NCBI GenBank assembly: GCA_021802085.1 | Contig: JAKAAZ010000024.1 | Location: 1 to 22,570, forward strand | Direction of reading: 5' to 3' | Length of the DNA: 22,570 nt | Source of the DNA: Acidobacteriota bacterium | GTDB taxonomy: Bacteria > Acidobacteriota > Terriglobia > Terriglobales > Acidobacteriaceae | Shown: piece by piece, positions 7,692-16,071 of the stretch | How the letters are laid out: every line of letters begins with the position of its first letter | Numbering within the stretch: the first letter of the stretch is position 1 | Position numbers and translations under genes: made by a program | The notes under the pieces: model-generated | What the model saw: the letters and a program-made list of their open reading frames with translations, nothing else | Databases searched by the model: none | Told to the model about the DNA's origin: nothing

Positions 7692-9260
7692 TTACCTCGT
7701 AAGGCGCGATGGCGCCGGTTGTGCGGGGGATGCAGGGATCTGTTCCGTCGGCGGTGCCTGCACTGCTGGATCGCAGAGGATTCCGACCCATTTTGCGACC
7801 GCATCGCCGTTGATGCCGCTCTGATCCTCATCCCAACGATACGCGCCGGTTCGGCTACGATGTGTTCTCTCCAGCGCGGCGAGCTGAATGGAAAAATTAC
7901 CGATGGTGGAACTCTCTTGTGCTCCACAGAGCAGTTCCAATCCGGTTGCCTGCTGGGTGAGATGGTTGAGCAGGGAATTTTTGCTACCTCCACCGACGAC
8001 ATACAGGCGTTGAAAGCGTTTGCCGGTGAGCGTTTCGATTTGACGCAGCACCGCCGCGTAGCGCGCCGCGAGACTGTGAAGAATCAGATTGGTCATGGCA
8101 GGCGGCGATGCAAGAAACGGCGTCGAAGATACGCCGCGATCTTCTAGCTGCCTCGCAATGCGCTGCGGCATCTCTCCTGGTGCGATGAATTGCGGGTCAT
8201 CGACATCGAGCAGCGCCTGCGGTCGAGGAAGAGCGGCTGCTTCTTCGATGAGATGTTCCGCTGTGCGATTGTCACCAGCGAGTTGCCAGGCCTCGATGCA
8301 TTGGTTCAGAAGCCACAAACCACTAACGTTACGAAGAAAGCAAATCTTTCCGCCGACCCCTCCCAGATTCGTAAAATTGAGGCGCGCGGATTCGGGGTCT
8401 GCACAGGGCTGATCCAGCAAGGTTCCGACCAGCGACCATGTGCCGGAGCTGATGTACGCCCAGTTGTCGCCACTTGCGTGAATGCCGGCAATTGCAGAGG
8501 CCGTATCGTGGCAGGCAGGCGCGATGAGCAGGGTGTCGCGCAGCGCATCCAGTTCAGCCAACGGACCTTGCAGGCGGCCGACAATCGTGCCGGGCGCAAC
8601 GATCTGAGGCGCGGCGGAAAGTTCCAGGTCGGCGGCTGCGAAAATTTCTTTCGACCACCGCTGTGTGGCAAGGGCGACCATGCCGGTGTGGGTTGCATTT
8701 GTGTATTCTGCGACCGATCGTGCGCCCCAGCGATAGAGCATGTATTCGGGAAGATTGAGCCAGGGAAGATTGGCTGGAATGCCGGCCATGCCGTCCGCAT
8801 ACAACTGATACAGAGAGTTGAAAGGCATGACCTGAATGCCGGTCAGGTGGTAGAGACGTTCCGCTGCAATGCGCTGGTGCAGCGCATCCATAGCAGGAGC
8901 GGTGCGCGCGTCACGGTAGCAAAATGGGTCGGCGATCGGCGTTGACCTTGCAGGACCCTCCGCAGCCGTGTGGCTGGCGGCGTTGAGGCGTACGTAATCG
9001 ACTGCCCATCCGGTGACGCCCACGCTCGCGATGCCTTCGGTTGCGATCGCGGCACATCGGCGCAGGCCTCCATCCGCTGCGCCGCAGAGTGCGGCCAGGT
9101 CCCAGCGCAGATGTCCATCGCTGGTGACGGGAGCATTGGGCGCGCGATGGACGAGTTGAATGTGGGGACTATCCGATAGCCAGCGGAGCAGCGACACGCG
9201 GCAACTTTGCGCGCCCAGATCGACCGCAACCACGGCTCGACGATCGGCTGGAGCGTTCAC
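7692..9260 (-). CDS. rhaB: L-rhamnulokinase, FGGY family
   Basis: A 522-residue carbohydrate kinase that phosphorylates L-rhamnulose at O1. The N-terminal ATPase-fold domain begins AVVAVDLGAQSCRVSLL; SVGVTGWAVDYV, MPFNSLYQLYA and LPEYMLYRWGARSVAEYTNA form the sugar site. HDTASAIAG carries the catalytic aspartate. In the C-terminal domain are YISSGTWSLVGT, ESARLNFTNLGGVGG and the ATP-binding YVVGGGSKNSLLNHL. The extra tail after CDPAVQAPP is Pro/Ala-rich and probably disordered. The start is GTG at 9258-9260, overlapping the stop of the aldolase fusion as GTGA, with GAGG 9 bases upstream. It is the middle gene of the aldolase-kinase-isomerase run. Confidence 0.93.
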   Translation of the reverse strand: MNAPADRRAVVAVDLGAQSCRVSLLRWLSDSPHIQLVHRAPNAPVTSDGHLRWDLAALCGAADGGLRRCAAIATEGIASVGVTGWAVDYVRLNAASHTAAEGPARSTPIADPFCYRDARTAPAMDALHQRIAAERLYHLTGIQVMPFNSLYQLYADGMAGIPANLPWLNLPEYMLYRWGARSVAEYTNATHTGMVALATQRWSKEIFAAADLELSAAPQIVAPGTIVGRLQGPLAELDALRDTLLIAPACHDTASAIAGIHASGDNWAYISSGTWSLVGTLLDQPCADPESARLNFTNLGGVGGKICFLRNVSGLWLLNQCIEAWQLAGDNRTAEHLIEEAAALPRPQALLDVDDPQFIAPGEMPQRIARQLEDRGVSSTPFLASPPAMTNLILHSLAARYAAVLRQIETLTGKRFQRLYVVGGGSKNSLLNHLTQQATGLELLCGAQESSTIGNFSIQLAALERTHRSRTGAYRWDEDQSGINGDAVAKWVGILCDPAVQAPPTEQIPASPAQPAPSRLTR

Positions 9261-11506
9261 CGGAGGAAGGCCTCGGTCAGGCCGCCATCGACAGGAATGA
9301 TGTGGCCGGTGGTGCAGCGCGCTTCGGGTCCGGCGAGGAAGAGAATCGCGCGGGCGCAGTCGACCGGGTCGATCGGTTGATGCGTCAGTGTGCGCTGTGC
9401 ATAAAACTCCGCCAGCAGGCTGCGCAGGTCCTCGTCGCTCGATGCTGGATCGAAGGCGATGCTGTATTTCGTCAGAGAAGCGATGACTCGTTCCCGCGGA
9501 AACATCGTGGAACCGCGAATCACTGTTGCCGGACTGATGGCGTTCACGCGGACCAGAGGCGCCAGCGAGACGGCTAGTTCGCGGACCAGATGGCTGACGG
9601 CGGCCTTGCTGACGTCATACGCTTCGCTGCCGCGCTTGGCGACCACGGCGTTGGCGGAACTGGTGAGCACGATGCTCGCATCCAGACCCTGTTCGCGGAA
9701 GATGAGCGCCGCCTGCTCGGCTAAAAAGTAATTCGCCGTCACGTTGATTTCGAGGGTCTTTCCCCATTGCGTTGGAGAAATGGTATTGTCCGCCGATGCG
9801 GGAAAGAGAGCGGCTGTGTTGATCAGCAGATCGAGACCGCCGCAGAGAGAGAGCACGAGTCGCAGGGCTGCCTGGATCGAATTTTCCTGGGTGATGTCGA
9901 TCTCGATTGCATGGGCGGCATCGCGGCCATAGCGTTTGCGAAGTTCCGCGGCAACTGCTTCGGCGGCGGGTAGATTGCGGTCGGCAACAGCGACCGTTGC
10001 GCCGTCCGCGGCAGCCAGAAGCGCTGCCTCTCGCCCGATTCCACTGCCCCCGCCCACGATCAAGGCGACGCGGCGGCTGAGCGGTTTCTCCGGCGGCTGG
10101 CGCCGGATCTTCGCCTCTTCCATGGCCCAGTACTCAATCCGAAAGGCCTCGATCGTCGGCAGCGCGACGTAGTTAGAATGACATTGAAACGCGGACGATG
10201 GCGCGGCGGGCCCGGCCTGGGGATATTCCACCTTGTCGTTCTTCGTCGCTGCATTTGGACCGGCAAGCGCGGAAGCACCCTCCATGACATGGATGGCGTT
10301 GACATACAGTTCGCAAGTAATGCGGGCCTCGGCCCTGCTTTTGGCAAAGCTGAACATGCCGATGCCGGGAATCAGCACGACGGCTGGATTGGCGCTCCTC
10401 ATTGCAGGCGAGTCCGGAAGCGCATGGGCCTGGTAGTAGGCGACGTAATCGCGACGGTATTGCTCCAGCTCCTTGTCAAACACGGCGCGAAATTCGGCGA
10501 TGCCCTTTGCGGGATTCCAGGCAACATACATAGGCCGGACCTTGGTCCGGATGAAATGGTCCGGGCAACTGGTGCCCAGCCACGCGAGCTTCTCCGCTTC
10601 CCGAGAGTTTACAAATCGCAGCACCTCGGGCAGAGCGGAGTAGTTCCCAATCACCCGTGGGGCGGATGATAACCGGCCGCGCAAGAAAGGCAGCAGATCG
10701 ATGGCGATGGCTGCGCGGTCCTCACGTGCGGGATACAGTTCCCCGCCAAAAATCTTATCGCCGAGCGCGTCGACGTGTTCCTGCACAAATTGGCCGAGAT
10801 GATCGATCAACTCAATGGTGTTCAGGTAGCAGGATTCAGAGGTTTCTCCCCACGAAAAAAGCCCATGGCCGCCCAGCACGATGCCATCGCATTGCGGATT
10901 CGCTTCCACAGCGCGCTTCAGCATCAAGCCCAGCTCGAAGCCAGGCCGCTGCCACGGGACCCAGATCAAGTGATGATCGAATCTGTGATTGAATTCCTCC
11001 ATCCGCTGCTCGCCATTGGCTGCGGCGGCCAGTGCGATGCCCCAGTCCGGGTGTAGGTGATCGACGTGCAATGCTGGGAGGAATGCATGCAGAGGCGTAT
11101 CGATGGAGGCAGCGACCGTGTTTTGGCCGAACGTGCAGATTGGATACAGGGCGACCATGTCGTCTTCGTGGTCGACGCCGCGATAGATGTTGGTTAGCTC
11201 ATACAGTTTGTCGAGGTAGAGAGTGGCGAATCCGCTGGTCGCGATAGTGCCGAGGTCACCGCCGCTACCTTTAACCCACAGCACCTGTTTGGGAGTGCCG
11301 TCGAGCGGGTCGGGCTGGGTCAGTTTGGAGCTGGTGTTGCCTCCACCATAATTCGTAATACGCAGGTCGGAGCCGAGAAGATTGGAGCGGTAGCGCAAAA
11401 GTTCGGCTTCAGTGAGGGTTGCTGCATATTTTTTGTCCCAGCGATTTTCGAGGTAACGAGTCTGCATCGTGCGGTCTCCGGCGGTTGCGGATGAGGAAGC
11501 CGACAT
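9257..11506 (-). CDS. rhaD-rhaW fusion (RhaEW type): Bifunctional rhamnulose-1-phosphate aldolase / L-lactaldehyde dehydrogenase (SDR)
   Basis: 749 residues, normal for this two-domain family. Residues of about 25-440 are a class II aldolase: NYGGGNTSSK (phosphate binding), HVDHLH (H147, H150, H152) and GGHGLFSWG (H214) as zinc or active-site ligands. It cleaves L-rhamnulose 1-phosphate to DHAP and L-lactaldehyde. From residue 478 a short-chain dehydrogenase follows: GGGSGIG (485-491), INTAALFP, LTSSANAV (catalytic Ser) and YDVSK (Y630, K634), ending IPVDGGLTEAFLR. In characterised RhaEW-type fusions this half oxidises lactaldehyde to L-lactate with NAD+. ATG at 11506 has GGGAG 8 bases upstream. 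A 150-base leader separates it from the regulator gene, so it may have its own promoter. Confidence 0.94.
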   Translation of the reverse strand: MSASSSATAGDRTMQTRYLENRWDKKYAATLTEAELLRYRSNLLGSDLRITNYGGGNTSSKLTQPDPLDGTPKQVLWVKGSGGDLGTIATSGFATLYLDKLYELTNIYRGVDHEDDMVALYPICTFGQNTVAASIDTPLHAFLPALHVDHLHPDWGIALAAAANGEQRMEEFNHRFDHHLIWVPWQRPGFELGLMLKRAVEANPQCDGIVLGGHGLFSWGETSESCYLNTIELIDHLGQFVQEHVDALGDKIFGGELYPAREDRAAIAIDLLPFLRGRLSSAPRVIGNYSALPEVLRFVNSREAEKLAWLGTSCPDHFIRTKVRPMYVAWNPAKGIAEFRAVFDKELEQYRRDYVAYYQAHALPDSPAMRSANPAVVLIPGIGMFSFAKSRAEARITCELYVNAIHVMEGASALAGPNAATKNDKVEYPQAGPAAPSSAFQCHSNYVALPTIEAFRIEYWAMEEAKIRRQPPEKPLSRRVALIVGGGSGIGREAALLAAADGATVAVADRNLPAAEAVAAELRKRYGRDAAHAIEIDITQENSIQAALRLVLSLCGGLDLLINTAALFPASADNTISPTQWGKTLEINVTANYFLAEQAALIFREQGLDASIVLTSSANAVVAKRGSEAYDVSKAAVSHLVRELAVSLAPLVRVNAISPATVIRGSTMFPRERVIASLTKYSIAFDPASSDEDLRSLLAEFYAQRTLTHQPIDPVDCARAILFLAGPEARCTTGHIIPVDGGLTEAFLR

Positions 11507-11656
11507 GTGTTCGCTCCCAGTCCAGGATGAGTTTCAATGAATGTGGGGCTGGTGATTCTGGCCGCCAAGACTTGTGCTACTTGCGATCGAAGGATAAGGA
11601 CCGCTCGTACATCGGTTCCCGCGCCCTGATAGCTACAGAATCGCCACTCCGTACAT
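11507..11656 (-). promoter_or_regulatory. Leader of the rha genes with a spaced direct repeat
   Basis: A 150-base gap between the regulator stop and the aldolase fusion. On the minus strand two similar words occur 44 bases apart: ATGTACGGAGTGG (11656-11644) and ATGTACGAGCGG (11612-11601). Forty-four bases is about four helical turns, which suits a regulator bound on one face of the DNA. A TTGAAT -35-like element overlaps the first copy; no convincing -10 follows. Regulatory function is inferred from position only. Confidence 0.35.
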
Positions 11657-12823
11657 TCAATCTAGCAATAATACAATAGGGTAACAGTTTCCACTGTGAA
11701 TTTCGATGTTGTATGCCTTCTCTATCTTCTGTTTTGAGGCTGCGGCACACTGCAGTTCAACAATCTTATGCTCCACATAGTTATAGGGTGGGACATTTTG
11801 GCCGCCGAGCATAGCGAGACCGAGCCGGATGAGGCGCGCGCCATAGGTGTGAGCTTCATGCGAGACCGAGCCAATCAGCGAACTGCGCGGGGAAGCAATT
11901 TCCTTTGCCGCCTCCTCGATATAGTCCTGGCCGACAATGGCGATATAGCGCTCGCGTTTCAATTCACGGGCGGCCTGGATTGCGCCCAATGCGCTGGTAT
12001 CCGTCACAGCCGCGATCAGGATGGCTTTATCCCTGGGGTGCCGACGCAGAAAATCAAGGACCGAACGGTAGCTCGCATCCCGCATTCCGCGGCCATCCAT
12101 GCGGACAAAGGATTCGATGGGAATGTTCTGAATCTGCGAGCGCACGCCTTCGAACGCGCCTGTAATGCGGCTCAGCGCCAGTGGGCCGGCTTCTTCCAGA
12201 TCCAGACCCAGCACCCAGCTCACCTTGCCCGACCAACTCTGCACGGCATGGCGGCCTAATAACTGGCCCGCCTCAAAGCCGACACGAAAGTTGTCCACAC
12301 CGAAATAGACTGCATGGGGATGTGGAATGTCGACGGCGATCAGCGGAATGCCCGCACCGGCGATCTTGTCGCCAATGATCGCAGCCGCGTGCTGGTCGAC
12401 TTGGAACTCGATGACAAGATCGACGTGGTTGCGCACGAATTCATCCGCGTTGCGCACGGCGACGGCGGAATCGTACTGGTTATCGAGCACCAGCAGGTCC
12501 ACACCCATATCGACCGCAGCAGCCTTCAGACTTTTCGTGACCGCTTCAGAGAAAGGCATTTCGGTGGATTGGCAGCCGTAGCCGAACACGATTTTGCGCG
12601 GGTTGCTGATCGGGCGGTATAAGCCATCCTGCGACTGCGCCAGATAACCACGATGGACAAGGGTCTTGAGGACGCGATAGACCGTGGTTTTTGAAATATG
12701 GCTCCGCTGGTGGATGTTTTCGAGCGACATCGGCTTCGCTTCCCGCTGGACCATCTCCAGGACATCGAATGCCTTGGAAAGAACGGGAATCAGATAGAGC
12801 CGTTTGGGAGATTGTTTCGGCAA
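11657..12823 (-). CDS. Hybrid regulator: IclR-type winged HTH fused to a periplasmic-binding-protein sugar sensor
   Basis: About 388 residues. Residues of about 8-66 match an IclR HTH: YLIPVLSKAFDVLEMVQ, then SLENIHQRSHISKTTVYRVL and KTLVHRGYLAQSQDGLYRPI. The rest is not the IclR GAF-like effector domain but a type I periplasmic-binding fold of the RbsB/LacI kind: VDLLVLDNQYDSAVAVRNAD, FVRNHVDLVIEFQVDQHAAA, AGIPLIAVDIPHPHAVYFGV, VSWVLGLDLEEAGPLALSRI, ILIAAVTDTSALGAIQAARE and YIAIVGQDYIEEAAKEIASP. No signal peptide is present. TTG at 12821-12823 is preferred, since AGG lies 7 bases upstream; the frame is open to TTG at 12874. It lies 79 bases after lutC and 150 before the rha genes, so it probably senses rhamnose or a derivative and controls one or both halves. 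Confidence 0.85.
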   Translation of the reverse strand: MPKQSPKRLYLIPVLSKAFDVLEMVQREAKPMSLENIHQRSHISKTTVYRVLKTLVHRGYLAQSQDGLYRPISNPRKIVFGYGCQSTEMPFSEAVTKSLKAAAVDMGVDLLVLDNQYDSAVAVRNADEFVRNHVDLVIEFQVDQHAAAIIGDKIAGAGIPLIAVDIPHPHAVYFGVDNFRVGFEAGQLLGRHAVQSWSGKVSWVLGLDLEEAGPLALSRITGAFEGVRSQIQNIPIESFVRMDGRGMRDASYRSVLDFLRRHPRDKAILIAAVTDTSALGAIQAARELKRERYIAIVGQDYIEEAAKEIASPRSSLIGSVSHEAHTYGARLIRLGLAMLGGQNVPPYNYVEHKIVELQCAAASKQKIEKAYNIEIHSGNCYPIVLLLD

Positions 12824-12902
12824 GCAGTCACCTATCGGGACGCATGTTGAAACGTACCAGACAATTGCCAACAAATTCTGTCGGGCCTTCTGCCGGAGCG
12901 GT

Positions 12903-13598
12903 TCAAACGACGATCACCACATCCAGCACGCGGGGCCCATGCACGCCCTGAATGCGTGTCATTTCAATATCGGCGGTTGCGGACGGGCCTGAGATCAGGG
13001 TGATCGGCTGCGTCCGATGCGGTTCGAGCGCGCGCATTCCTTCGGGCACAGTTTCCACGATGGTCGCGGCTTCGACAACGCAGAGATGATAGTCGGGAAG
13101 CAGCGTGAGAGCGCGACGGCCGCGTATCGATTCGTGGCAAAGGGCCAGCGTCCCAGTCACGGCGATGGCGACCGTGCAGCCCGTCAACACACCATCGCAT
13201 GCTTCCATTTCCGCATAGGAGAGTTCGTTGTCCGCTACAAATCTGACGCCGTCCTGTGGCAGCCAGTTCGGATCGACGCCGGAGGACAACAGCATTGTCT
13301 GCTTATTTCTTTTTCGCAGAATTTCCGCAATGGTGTCGGCAACCTGGGCCGGCTGCGAGGAAGAAACGCCCGCGCCATATTCGCGCAGCCTTTCGGTAAA
13401 GAGTTCAATCCGGTCCGATTCTGTCAATAAACCGGCGTCGCGATAGTTGCGCGGAATTCTTTGCCATGCTTCTTCCGCGCTGAGGGTTCGGGCGTCAGAG
13501 ATACTAGCGCGATTGGCCGAGCGGATGCGCGCCAGAATTTCGGACCGCGCGCTGAGAGGGTCGGTTGCGGGGACATCCGGAACGCGGGCTTCAGCCAT
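12903..13598 (-). CDS. lutC: LutC: LUD-domain subunit of L-lactate oxidation complex
   Basis: 231 residues, normal for LutC/YkgG. The LUD domain shows VADNELSYAEMEACDGVLTG, CTVAIAVTGTLALCHESIRG, LTLLPDYHLCVV and the family hallmark ISGPSATADIEMTRIQGVHG followed by PR. LutC works with LutA and LutB to oxidise L-lactate to pyruvate in the cytoplasm. It starts at ATG 13596-13598, overlapping the lutB stop by 8 bases, which indicates translational coupling. The N-terminus (about 1-20) is a typical variable helix of the family. Gene order lutA-lutB-lutC is the canonical one. Confidence 0.92.
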   Translation of the reverse strand: MAEARVPDVPATDPLSARSEILARIRSANRASISDARTLSAEEAWQRIPRNYRDAGLLTESDRIELFTERLREYGAGVSSSQPAQVADTIAEILRKRNKQTMLLSSGVDPNWLPQDGVRFVADNELSYAEMEACDGVLTGCTVAIAVTGTLALCHESIRGRRALTLLPDYHLCVVEAATIVETVPEGMRALEPHRTQPITLISGPSATADIEMTRIQGVHGPRVLDVVIVV

Positions 13599-15090
13599 GC
13601 GGCACCTCCGGCGGTTCTGACGATACTTGAGGAGGCAGCGTTGAATGCGATCCTGTCGATGCGCTGGGACGCGCCTGAAACCATTCGCGGAAACTCTGCT
13701 GCGGCAGCGGGCGAAGGTCCCGAGTACGCGTCCACCCGCCCAATATGCTCGGCAGACGCTCGATCCAGCCGCTACGCCGAATCCAGGGACGTTGCGCGAT
13801 GCGGCCGAAACGTTGCGCCAGACGGAAACGAGTTTCGCTTAGAAACATCCATTGCATGCCGCGCATCATCATCGCCTCTGGATGCAAGGCGCGGAGATAG
13901 CTTGGCCGCCCGGTGACAACTCGTCCACGAAGGTGAATCAGAATTTCCGGGATATTGATCTTGACCGGACATACCTCATAACACGCTCCGCAGAGAGTGG
14001 AGGCGTAGGGAAGCGACTGGCCGCGCTCCATCAGGGCTAGTTGCGGTGTCAAGATCGCGCCGATCGGACCAGCGTACACGGAGCCATACGCGTGTCCGCC
14101 GGTCTGACGATAGACAGGGCATGCGTTCTGGCAGGCACCGCAGCGAATGCATTGCAGAGTTTCGCGTGCTTCGGGGTCGCGCAGAACTTCTGTCCTGCGA
14201 TTGTCGAGCAGCACGACGTGAAACTCCTGCGGCCCATCCCCCGGATGCACGCCTGTCCACACGGAATTATACGGATTCATTCGTTCCCCGGTCGCGGATC
14301 GGGGCAACAATTGCAGCATGACTTCGAGATCGCTGAAACGTGGAATGATCTTGTCGATGCCGGCGAAGGAGATCAGTTTCTGCGGCAGCGTGAGACACAT
14401 GCGTCCGTTGCCTTCCGACTCCACGATGCACACGCCGCCGGTCTCCGCGATGAGGAAGTTCGCGCCACTGATGGCCACCGGCGTCGAGAGGAACTGCTGC
14501 CGCAGATAGACACGCGCGGCCTCCGCCAAATCCTCTGGCCGGTCGCCCAGGTCGGGAAGATTCATGGCGCGCACAAAGAGTTCGCGCACCTGATGACGAT
14601 TCTTGTGCAGCGCCGGGGCGACAATGTGCGACGGCTTGTCATGCCCGAGTTGCACAATCAGCTCGGCAAGGTCGGTCTCGATCGGCTGGATCCCGGCCGC
14701 TTCCAATGCATGGTTCAGGCCGGTCTCCTCGGTCGTCATGCTCTTGATCTTGATGACTCGGCCGGTTGGATTTTGCGCCAGTTGGAGGACGATGCGATTG
14801 GCCTCGGCGGTATCGCGGGCCCAGTGTACATGGCCTCCCGCCGCTGTGCAGCGCTGCTCAAACTGCTCCAGGTAAACGTCGAGGTAGTCGAGTGTGTGAG
14901 CGCGAACCTGTCGGCCAGCCTCGCGCAGAGATTGCCAGTCCGGCATTTCCGCGACGACGCGAAATCTTTTTCCCTGGATCACGTCGGTCGCGTGGCGAAC
15001 ATTCCCGCGCAACTGCGCATCGTGCAACAACGGCAAGGCGGCGCTGGGGAAGTCCAGAGGCTGGCGTTCGCGCTCTGAGGTCGGGGCCAT
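13591..15090 (-). CDS. lutB: LutB: LUD-domain iron-sulfur subunit of L-lactate oxidation complex
   Basis: 499 residues. An N-terminal LUD domain (about 70-300) has KIKSMTTEETGLNHALEAAG, ISGANFLIAETGGVCIVESE and GNGRMCLTLPQKLISFAGID with KIIPR. Two 4Fe-4S motifs follow: C314, C317, C320, C324 (CIRCGACQNACPVY) and C367, C370, C374 (CGACYEVCPVKINIPE). A C-terminal helical tail ends in a Pro-rich stretch. It should pass electrons from lactate oxidation to an acceptor, probably a quinone or a partner protein. The start is ATG at 15088-15090, 2 bases after the lutA stop; the frame runs open 81 codons further up but that segment is lutA read out of frame. AAGGG lies about 12 bases before the start. 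Confidence 0.93.
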   Translation of the reverse strand: MAPTSERERQPLDFPSAALPLLHDAQLRGNVRHATDVIQGKRFRVVAEMPDWQSLREAGRQVRAHTLDYLDVYLEQFEQRCTAAGGHVHWARDTAEANRIVLQLAQNPTGRVIKIKSMTTEETGLNHALEAAGIQPIETDLAELIVQLGHDKPSHIVAPALHKNRHQVRELFVRAMNLPDLGDRPEDLAEAARVYLRQQFLSTPVAISGANFLIAETGGVCIVESEGNGRMCLTLPQKLISFAGIDKIIPRFSDLEVMLQLLPRSATGERMNPYNSVWTGVHPGDGPQEFHVVLLDNRRTEVLRDPEARETLQCIRCGACQNACPVYRQTGGHAYGSVYAGPIGAILTPQLALMERGQSLPYASTLCGACYEVCPVKINIPEILIHLRGRVVTGRPSYLRALHPEAMMMRGMQWMFLSETRFRLAQRFGRIAQRPWIRRSGWIERLPSILGGWTRTRDLRPLPQQSFREWFQARPSASTGSHSTLPPQVSSEPPEVPHG

Positions 15091-15092
15091 TG

Positions 15093-15848
15093 CTAGGCGC
15101 CCTTCCGCGAAGCGGGGGAGATGCTGTCGCTTCCGAGAATCGTCGCAATGTGCTCGGTACGGATATTCACGCGTTGCCGATGCAGCGCCCCGCCGATGTG
15201 CATCAGGCAGGAGTTGTCGCAGGCGGTGCAGACCTCCGCTTGCGTTTTCTGGACATATTGCAATTTTTCTTCCAGCATCGCTCCGGAAACATCCGCGTTC
15301 TTGATGGAGAACGTGCCGCCAAAGCCGCAGCATAGGTCAGTTGCTTCCATCGGAATCAATTCGAGATCGCGCACGTTGCGCAACAGGCGGATGGGAACGT
15401 CGCCGAGATGCAGATTGCGCAGCGAATGGCAACTGGCGTGATAGGTGACGCGGTGCGGGTAGACTGCGCCCACATCTTCTACGCCAAGGCGATGCACCAG
15501 CAACTCCGTGAATTCATACACGCGCGGCAGTAACGCCGCCATTTCGGATTGAAGTGCCTTGTCGCCGGAAGCCAGCGCGATTTTTTCGTAGTGTTCCCGC
15601 ATCATGCCCACGCAGGAAGAAGATGGCACGCAAACAGCTTCACTGTTGCGGAATATCTCCACGAACCGGCGCACCAGCGGCAGCGCCTCGGGCAGATAGC
15701 CTGTGTTGTAATGCATCTGGCCGCAACAGGTTTGCGCGTACGGGAAATCGATGGTGTGGCCGAGTCGCTCCAGCACGCGCACAACGGCAATACCTACCTC
15801 TGGAAATAGCGTGTCGTTGTAGCATGTGACAAACAAGGCGATGCGCAT
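15093..15848 (-). CDS. lutA: LutA: CCG-domain (heterodisulfide-reductase-like) subunit of L-lactate oxidation complex
   Basis: 251 residues, normal for LutA/YkgE. It carries two cysteine-rich CCG repeats: PYAQTCCGQMHYNTGY near residue 42 and DLCCGFGGTFSIKN near residue 170, with upstream partners LFVTCYNDTLFPEVG and VTYHASCHSLRNL. These domains usually bind an Fe-S or similar centre. CTACDNSCLMHIGG adds further cysteines. The ATG at 15848 opens MRIALFVTCYND, the canonical LutA N-terminus. It is the first gene of the 12.7-kb minus-strand block, so its promoter should lie in the gap to hemE. With LutB and LutC it oxidises the L-lactate that the upstream rhamnose steps generate. Confidence 0.93.
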   Translation of the reverse strand: MRIALFVTCYNDTLFPEVGIAVVRVLERLGHTIDFPYAQTCCGQMHYNTGYLPEALPLVRRFVEIFRNSEAVCVPSSSCVGMMREHYEKIALASGDKALQSEMAALLPRVYEFTELLVHRLGVEDVGAVYPHRVTYHASCHSLRNLHLGDVPIRLLRNVRDLELIPMEATDLCCGFGGTFSIKNADVSGAMLEEKLQYVQKTQAEVCTACDNSCLMHIGGALHRQRVNIRTEHIATILGSDSISPASRKGA

Positions 15849-16023
15849 GGAAAACTCTGCTTCCGGGCGAATTGGACTGATGCAATCGTTTCCATGGTAG
15901 CGCAGTCGAGCGCACTTTTCTTTTCAATACGCGAACTGTTTTTGCTTCCTCTGTTCATGGTGCGACAATTCTATCTGGAACGGGAATGCAGCCGCGCAGT
16001 CGGGCAGAGGATAATAGAAGAAG
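15849..16023. promoter_or_regulatory. Divergent lut / hem promoter region
   Basis: A gap of about 175-220 bases between lutA (minus) and hemE (plus), expected to hold both promoters. I see AT-richer stretches around 15915-15950, but no well-spaced -35/-10 pair in either direction. The ATGTACG word found before the rha genes does not occur here. Confidence 0.4.
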
Positions 16024-16071
16024 ATGGCCATACAGAACACGCAGACAGAAACGTTATCCACAGGAATGACC

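Noticed and set aside
14041..15078. 345-codon open frame on the plus strand
   Set aside because: It lies wholly opposite lutB, which has clear LUD and Fe-S motifs. The plus-strand translation has no domain pattern and arises from the high GC of the opposite third positions.
15091..15333. 81-codon N-terminal extension of lutB
   Set aside because: It overlaps lutA out of frame; ATG at 15090 directly after the lutA stop fits the known LutB N-terminus.
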